DNA of 60,831 nucleotides from Algibacter sp. GTDB lineage: Bacteria > Bacteroidota > Bacteroidia > Flavobacteriales > Flavobacteriaceae. The translations under genes were made by a program, and so were the position numbers. How positions within the stretch are numbered: position 1 is the stretch's first letter; every line of letters begins with the position of its first letter. The DNA lies in the NCBI RefSeq assembly GCF_029245835.1, contig NZ_JAQWOO010000061.1:1-60831 (forward strand). The letters are read 5' to 3'. Shown here piece after piece: positions 60,742 through 60,831 of the stretch. The notes under the pieces are model-generated. The model was not told where the DNA came from. It saw only the letters and a list, made by a program, of their open reading frames with translations, and ran no database searches.

Positions 60742-60831
60742 TTATAGTTTAATCCTGTTTTCAAATATAGCTAAAAATTGGTTGAGTATAATTCCCCAAT
60801 TTCTAACAGGCATTATCCATTTTTTAGTGCT
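60742..60831 (-). mobile_element. IS256-family transposase, C-terminal fragment at window edge
   Basis: On the minus strand the bases encode TKKWIMPVRNWG then ILNQFLAIFENRIKL and a stop (TAA at 60742-60744), reading in frame right to the window edge. The pattern KxWxMPxxNWxxxxxQxxIxFExR is the conserved C-terminus of IS256/Mutator-type transposases. The rest of the element, including its other end, lies beyond the window; its right-hand inverted repeat should be in or near 60717-60741 but I could not delimit it. Confidence 0.8.

Noticed and set aside
1-60831. CRISPR array, prophage, conjugative element or toxin-antitoxin module
   Set aside because: No regularly spaced repeats, phage structural genes, integrases or relaxases were found; the only mobile-element signal is the transposase end.

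Overview
The window reads as a low-GC chromosome segment from a marine-type member of the Flavobacteriaceae (Bacteroidetes). Three observations support this. Two secreted proteins end in type IX secretion (T9SS) sorting domains, one of type A and one of type B. Several genes are preceded by the Bacteroidetes -7 element TAnnTTTG (lepA, rbfA, rnpA, rpiB, dusB, rnr). Many products are lipoproteins or carry families common in this group (GIN domain, DUF4345, DUF5107, CHU_C-type C-termini). There is no rRNA, CRISPR array or prophage. One CAT-anticodon tRNA is present.

Layout. 1-9.6 kb: the 3'-truncated gene for a sphingosine-phosphate-lyase-like PLP enzyme overlapping an M19-type dipeptidase, a T9SS-exported lipase-like hydrolase, flavodoxin, tRNA, methylmalonyl-CoA epimerase, rbfA, a LolC/E-like permease, dusB and a DUF4345 membrane protein; lepA follows. 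12-21 kb: a compact operon glgM-glgC-glgE-glgB, then an intracellular GH31 alpha-glucosidase. 21-31 kb: a Na+/H+ antiporter divergent from a universal-stress-protein/SulP pair, an MBL hydrolase, a lipoprotein subtilase and an M1 peptidase. 31-35.4 kb: a sulfite dehydrogenase (SorAB-like) operon with a rhodanese lipoprotein and a fatty-acid-hydroxylase-family protein, with a 13+13 bp dyad in its divergent promoter region. 35.5-38.5 kb: an overlapping pair, GCS2-type ligase with CBS domains plus an M14 deacylase. 38.6-49 kb: rnpA-ctpA, tandem OmpA, a Cys-ladder LRR protein, ElaA, CDF zinc transporter, rpiB, rnr and a GIN-domain protein. 49-60.8 kb: a one-direction run of secreted proteins that looks like part of a glycan-use locus (two paralogous TPR proteins, one with DUF5107; a GH50-like hydrolase lipoprotein; an ADP-ribosylglycohydrolase-family lipoprotein; a decayed VCBS/cytochrome gene; a mutarotase-like lipoprotein). 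It stops at the 3' end of an IS256-family transposase cut by the window edge.

How the genes work together. The most coherent system is the glg operon. The glycosyltransferase resembles the mycobacterial maltose-1-phosphate synthase GlgM, not classical GlgA, and it sits with GlgC and a clear GlgE. Together they would turn glucose-1-phosphate into ADP-glucose, then maltose-1-phosphate, then alpha-1,4-glucan, which GlgB branches and the GH31 enzyme could trim. No TreS or Pep2 gene is present in the window. The SorAB group would oxidise sulfite in the periplasm. The terminal locus lacks SusC/SusD, CAZyme sulfatases and regulators within the window, so it is either incomplete here or being eroded, as the pseudogene and transposase suggest.
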